Of a stretch of 64,000 nucleotides of DNA, positions 61,146-64,000 are shown one piece after another. Both the position numbers and the translations under genes were made by a program. Positions within the stretch are counted from its first letter, which is position 1; each line of letters starts with the position of its first letter. Origin of the DNA: Subtercola vilae (GTDB lineage: Bacteria; Actinomycetota; Actinomycetes; Actinomycetales; Microbacteriaceae); NCBI RefSeq assembly GCF_004923255.1, contig NZ_QYRT01000002.1, positions 122,058 to 186,057 of the forward strand. Direction: 5' to 3'. The notes under the pieces are model-generated. The model did no database searches. It saw only the letters and a program-made list of their open reading frames with translations, and was not told the DNA's origin.

Positions 61146-61940
61146 ATGCCAGACCTTTCCGTCCTCCTCGCCGAAGCCGCACCCGCGGCCGGTTTGGCGC
61201 GGGTGGAGGCAGGCCGGGGCGACTCCGTGCGCGAGCTGCAGGAGCGTATCCGGCAGATGCAGACCACCAAGCTCGAGACGCGACGGCTCGAAACGGTGCC
61301 GGCACTGGCTTCGCTGCTGCCCGGTGGGGCGCTTCAGGCCGGCGCGGTGTACTCGGTCGAGCGCTCGCATGCGCTGCTGATGGCTCTGATGGCGGGGCCG
61401 TCTGCCGCGGGTGCCTGGTGCGGAGTCGTAGGCATTCCCGACTTCGGCGTTGAAGCCGCTGCGCGCTCGGGTATCGACCTCGAACGGCTGGTGTTGGTGC
61501 CGCATCCGGGCGACCAGTGGCTCGCGGTGACATCGGCCATCATCGATGTGGTGAGCGTGGTGGTCACGGTCGCTCCCCCGCGGCTCAGCGATGCCGTGAC
61601 GGCTCGGTTGGCGGCGCGCATCCGGCAGCGCGAAGCGACGCTCATCGTGTTGGGCGGCTGGGCGCAGAGCGAAGCGACCCTCCGCATCACCGAGAGCACC
61701 TGGGGCGGCATCGGCGCCGGGCACGGGCACCTCGCGAGCAGACAGGTCACGGTGAGTTCGAGCGGCAAGTCGCTCTGGGGCCAGAAACGCACGGCCCGGC
61801 TGTGGCTGCCGGATGCGTCTGAGCAGATCCGCGAGGTGGGGTCGGCGTCGGGTGGCGGTGCCGGTTCGGGTGGCGGTGCCGGTTCGGGTGGCCACGAACG
61901 GGCCGAGCATGGCTTCGCCGAGCACGAATTGGCGGGGTGA
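61146..61940 (+). CDS. imuA': ImuA'-like mutasome protein
   Basis: A 264-residue RecA-like protein of the SOS mutasome. The fold shows LETVPALASLLPGGALQAGAVYSVERSHALLMALMAG, where the P-loop is degenerate, CGVVGIPDFGVEAAARSGIDLERLVLVPHPG and LIVLGGWAQSEATLRI. In mycobacteria ImuA' and ImuB are accessory to DnaE2 in damage-induced mutagenesis. The ATG at 61146 is chosen over the one at 61128 because the latter lies inside the LexA box upstream of the predicted transcription start. The C-terminus ends in a Gly/Ser/Ala repeat. imuB starts four bases after its stop. Confidence 0.85.
   Translation: MPDLSVLLAEAAPAAGLARVEAGRGDSVRELQERIRQMQTTKLETRRLETVPALASLLPGGALQAGAVYSVERSHALLMALMAGPSAAGAWCGVVGIPDFGVEAAARSGIDLERLVLVPHPGDQWLAVTSAIIDVVSVVVTVAPPRLSDAVTARLAARIRQREATLIVLGGWAQSEATLRITESTWGGIGAGHGHLASRQVTVSSSGKSLWGQKRTARLWLPDASEQIREVGSASGGGAGSGGGAGSGGHERAEHGFAEHELAG
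61851..61886 (+). repeat. 18-bp tandem repeat in imuA' tail
   Basis: Two exact copies of GGTGGCGGTGCCGGTTCG, with a partial third copy (GGTGGC) after them. They encode a flexible GGGAGS linker near the C-terminus. Confidence 0.9.
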
Positions 61941-61943
61941 GCC

Positions 61944-63776
61944 GTGCCCCGAACAGAGAAGTCGCGCACCCTGGTGGTGTGGTTTCCCGACTGGCCGGTC
62001 AGGGCGCGGGCGCTCATCGAAGACATCCCCACCGACAGCCCCATCGCTTTGATCGAACGGGGCCTGGTGTTCGCCTGTTCGTCGAGCGCTCGGGCCGAAG
62101 GTGTTCGGCGGGGCCTTCGCCTTCGCGAAGCGCAGGCCACATGCCCCGACCTGCTGACATTCGAGTACGACTCCGCCCTCGACCACCGCAGTTTCGAGCC
62201 GGTGATGAACGCCATCGAAGAGCTCATGCCGGGAGTACAGATGCTCCGCCCCGGAACCTGCGCCCTCGACGCCCGCGGCCCCAGCCGCTACTACGGCGGC
62301 GAAAATCAGGTGGCACAGGTGCTGCTGAACACGCTGGCCTCGCTCGAGGTGACGCGGTTGGGTGAAGACGGCGAAGCTGGCGCTGCTGCGAGTGGTGAAA
62401 CTGCTGCGAACGGCGGCGTTGCCGTTACGACTGATGGCGGCACTGCTGCCGTTGGCGCCTTTGCCGCGCGCATTGCGATCGCCGACGGTCGATTCGCCGC
62501 AGAGCGTGCTGTTCGGATGCCGGGGCGGCAGAGCATCCGTATCGTGGCTCCCTCGACCTCGCCCCAATTCCTGGCACCCCAGCCCATCGAACTGATCGGT
62601 GACCAAGCGCTGGCCACGCTGCTGCGCCGCCTCGGGCTGACGACGCTCGGCGCCTTCGCTGCCCTCGACTTTCGCGACGTGCGGGCGCGGTTCGGCGAGA
62701 CCGGGGTGTATGCACACAGTCTCGCCAGCGGTGGTGACCTGCGCCGGGTGACTCCGCGGCTACCACCGCAGCTGCGCGACATCGAGGTCTCGTTCGAACC
62801 TCCGCTCGAACTCGTCGACCAGATCACGTTCGCCTTTCGAACGGCAGCAGAGCGGTTCGTCGACGAACTCACCCGGTCGCTTCTGGTGTGCACGAGCATC
62901 CGGGTGGAGCTGCACACCGACAACGGGCTGATGCACGAGCGTGGGTGGGGGCATCCGCGCTGGTTCAGTGCAAACGATGTGCTCGACCGCATTCGCTGGC
63001 AGGTACAGGGCCGTATGGGTACCGGCAACGGCGCCCTGAAGTCGCCCATCACGAAGGTTCGGGTGCTGCCCGAAGGCCTCGACACGATCGGCAACTACGA
63101 GACCGGGTTGTGGGGCAGCACGCCCGACGACCGGGTGCACCACGGGCTGTCGCGGGTGCAGAGCCTGCTCGGGCACGGCGGGGTGGTCACCGCGGTGATC
63201 GGCGGGGGGCGCGGCGTGGCCGAACGGCAGATTCTGACTCCGTGGGGTGACCCGGTGGAGGGCACGGCGGCGGCGAGTCGGGTACGGCGTGGGGCTGCGG
63301 GCAGTCGGGCAGCAGATGGGGCTGCGACCGTTGCAGGTGGGAGTAGAACAACGGCAGGGCGAGAGACGTTCAAGCCGTGGCCCGGTAGTGTGCCGCTGCC
63401 TGCCCCGTCGTCGGTGTTCGAGCGTCCGAGCAGGGTCACTGTGCTCGGGGTGTCGGGCGAAGCCGTGGAGGTCGACGAACGGGGGGCACTGACCGGTGTT
63501 CCGAGCCGCTTTGCGCCCGGCGCTGGCGGGGCTGACGGGGCTGGCAGGGCTGGCAACACCAGCGCAGGCACCGCGCCTTCGACCGTCGGGATGACGCGTG
63601 CGCCCGTACCGCAGGCCATCACGGCGTGGGCTGGCCCCTGGCCGGTTCACGAGCGTTGGTGGGATCAGGAGCAGGCGCGCTCGTTTCACCGCTTCCAAGT
63701 GGTCGACGCCGACGGAACCGCGTGGCTGCTCGCGCTGCACGACAAAACCTGGTGGGCGGAGGCCCGCTATGACTGA
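61944..63776 (+). CDS. imuB: Y-family polymerase homologue ImuB
   Basis: A 610-residue Y-family protein. The start VVWFPDWPVRARALIE replaces the DMDAFFA of active Y polymerases, so the first catalytic acid is missing, and no SIDE-like Glu pair is seen (CALDARGPSRYYGG). This is the hallmark of ImuB, an inactive hub that binds the beta clamp, ImuA' and DnaE2. The little-finger region has LLGHGGVVTAVIGGGRGVAERQILTPWGDP, and the C-terminal domain ends WPVHERWWDQEQARSFHRFQVVDADG. An Ala/Gly/Thr-rich insert (about 140-175) and a second one (about 435-470) are low-complexity. The GTG follows GGCGGGGTGA. Confidence 0.9.
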   Translation: MPRTEKSRTLVVWFPDWPVRARALIEDIPTDSPIALIERGLVFACSSSARAEGVRRGLRLREAQATCPDLLTFEYDSALDHRSFEPVMNAIEELMPGVQMLRPGTCALDARGPSRYYGGENQVAQVLLNTLASLEVTRLGEDGEAGAAASGETAANGGVAVTTDGGTAAVGAFAARIAIADGRFAAERAVRMPGRQSIRIVAPSTSPQFLAPQPIELIGDQALATLLRRLGLTTLGAFAALDFRDVRARFGETGVYAHSLASGGDLRRVTPRLPPQLRDIEVSFEPPLELVDQITFAFRTAAERFVDELTRSLLVCTSIRVELHTDNGLMHERGWGHPRWFSANDVLDRIRWQVQGRMGTGNGALKSPITKVRVLPEGLDTIGNYETGLWGSTPDDRVHHGLSRVQSLLGHGGVVTAVIGGGRGVAERQILTPWGDPVEGTAAASRVRRGAAGSRAADGAATVAGGSRTTAGRETFKPWPGSVPLPAPSSVFERPSRVTVLGVSGEAVEVDERGALTGVPSRFAPGAGGADGAGRAGNTSAGTAPSTVGMTRAPVPQAITAWAGPWPVHERWWDQEQARSFHRFQVVDADGTAWLLALHDKTWWAEARYD

Positions 63777-63843
63777 GCCGACAGCAACAGCAACAGCAAC
63801 AGCAACCACACCTCCGTATGCAAACCCAGCAGAGGTGTGCTGA
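63769..63843 (+). CDS. 24-codon reading frame bridging imuB and dnaE2
   Basis: ATG at 63769 lies eight bases before the end of imuB, and the TGA at 63841-63843 overlaps the dnaE2 ATG as TGATG. The peptide, MTEPTATATATATTPPYANP plus AEVC, carries a TA repeat from a six-base tandem (ACAGCA, four copies, 63781-63804). No ribosome binding site is evident. It may be a translational bridge that carries ribosomes from imuB to dnaE2, or chance. Confidence 0.35.
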   Translation: MTEPTATATATATTPPYANPAEVC

Positions 63844-64000
63844 TGGGGTTCAACAATCCTGCGATTCCGTGGTCGGAGCTGGAACGCAAGCTGTCGGGGC
63901 GAAGGCCCGGCGAGACACCCGAACGCGATGGCGGCGACGGTCCCGCTTTCTCGCGAAAACGCATGCCCTACGTCCCTCCCGCGCCCCCACCCCCCCCCCC
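63843..64000 (+). CDS. dnaE2: Error-prone DNA polymerase DnaE2, N-terminus only
   Basis: Only about 52 codons are in the window. The start MGFNNPAIPWSELERKLSGR and GGDGPAFSRKRMPYVPP are characteristic of the DnaE2/ImuC N-terminus, before the PHP domain. With ImuA' and ImuB it forms the SOS mutasome, where DnaE2 is the active polymerase. A run of 11 C at the window end (63990-64000) encodes a Pro tract. The gene is presumably under the LexA promoter at 61111. Confidence 0.85.
   Translation, partial: MGFNNPAIPWSELERKLSGRRPGETPERDGGDGPAFSRKRMPYVPPAPPPPP

Noticed and set aside
60852..62717. Long minus-strand open frame antisense to DUF3140, imuA' and imuB
   Set aside because: Arg/Pro/His-rich composition without any domain; it is the high-GC shadow of well-recognised plus-strand genes.

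Overview
The window is a 64-kb stretch of a high-GC actinobacterial chromosome. Gene content and order point to the Microbacteriaceae: uvrB / uvrA-uvrC-rapZ-whiA-sodA-gap-pgk-tpiA-secG-rbpA on one arm, a tkt-tal-pgi-zwf-opcA-pgl operon, sufB-sufD-Rieske-sufC with a DUF59 protein, a divergent glgC / GT4 glycogen-synthase pair, and an imuA'-imuB-dnaE2 mutasome. The family is inferred from gene order and protein style; no 16S or marker search was possible. The window is densely coded, with no tRNA, rRNA, CRISPR, insertion sequence or prophage found, and no gene-free stretch over 300 bases.

Layout. 1-8281: a truncated DEAD/DEAH helicase, a PASTA-domain protein, AlkA-type glycosylase, SGNH hydrolase, SpoU methyltransferase, sirtuin, histidine phosphatase, GT4 glycosyltransferase and alpha/beta hydrolase. 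8396-16364: storage carbohydrate (treS, glgM-like synthase, glgC) interleaved with an exonuclease, a lipoprotein, rpmE2, an ABC ATPase and serB. 16456-22558: fabG, DUF3099, a small Cys/His protein, an ECF sigma factor overlapping a large membrane-anchored partner with a duplicated extracytoplasmic module, an ABC-F ATPase and bioY. 22653-29967: Fe-S assembly, then the two haem A genes ctaA and ctaB flanking a broken DUF559 gene. 30132-38354: pentose phosphate operon. 38480-40345: a secreted RCC1-repeat protein that looks unlike its surroundings. 40436-54824: rbpA back to uvrB, lower glycolysis, whiA/rapZ and nucleotide excision repair, with two tandem XRE regulators between uvrB and uvrA. 54907-61064: pfkA, coaE, rpsA, a DUF885 protein and small hypotheticals. 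61146-64000: LexA-controlled mutasome, with dnaE2 cut by the window end.

The strongest regulatory reading is a DNA-damage theme. uvrA and uvrB carry nearly identical promoters matching the RecA/LexA-independent (PafBC, 'RecA-NDp') architecture TGTCRGTG-N8-TANNNT, each followed 6 bases later by the start codon. The imuA' promoter instead has a perfect LexA box inside a 26-base palindrome. Weaker look-alikes of the first motif precede the exonuclease and alkA genes. Several genes (PASTA protein, exonuclease, glgC, glgM, pfkA, uvrA, uvrB, imuA') have a -10 hexamer 6-7 bases before the start and no Shine-Dalgarno sequence, suggesting leaderless transcripts; these spacings fixed several start calls.

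Most genes are housekeeping. The least explained parts are the ECF sigma / duplicated-module pair, the tandem XRE pair with its pentanucleotide tract, the RCC1 protein, and a 24-codon reading frame that overlaps both imuB and dnaE2.
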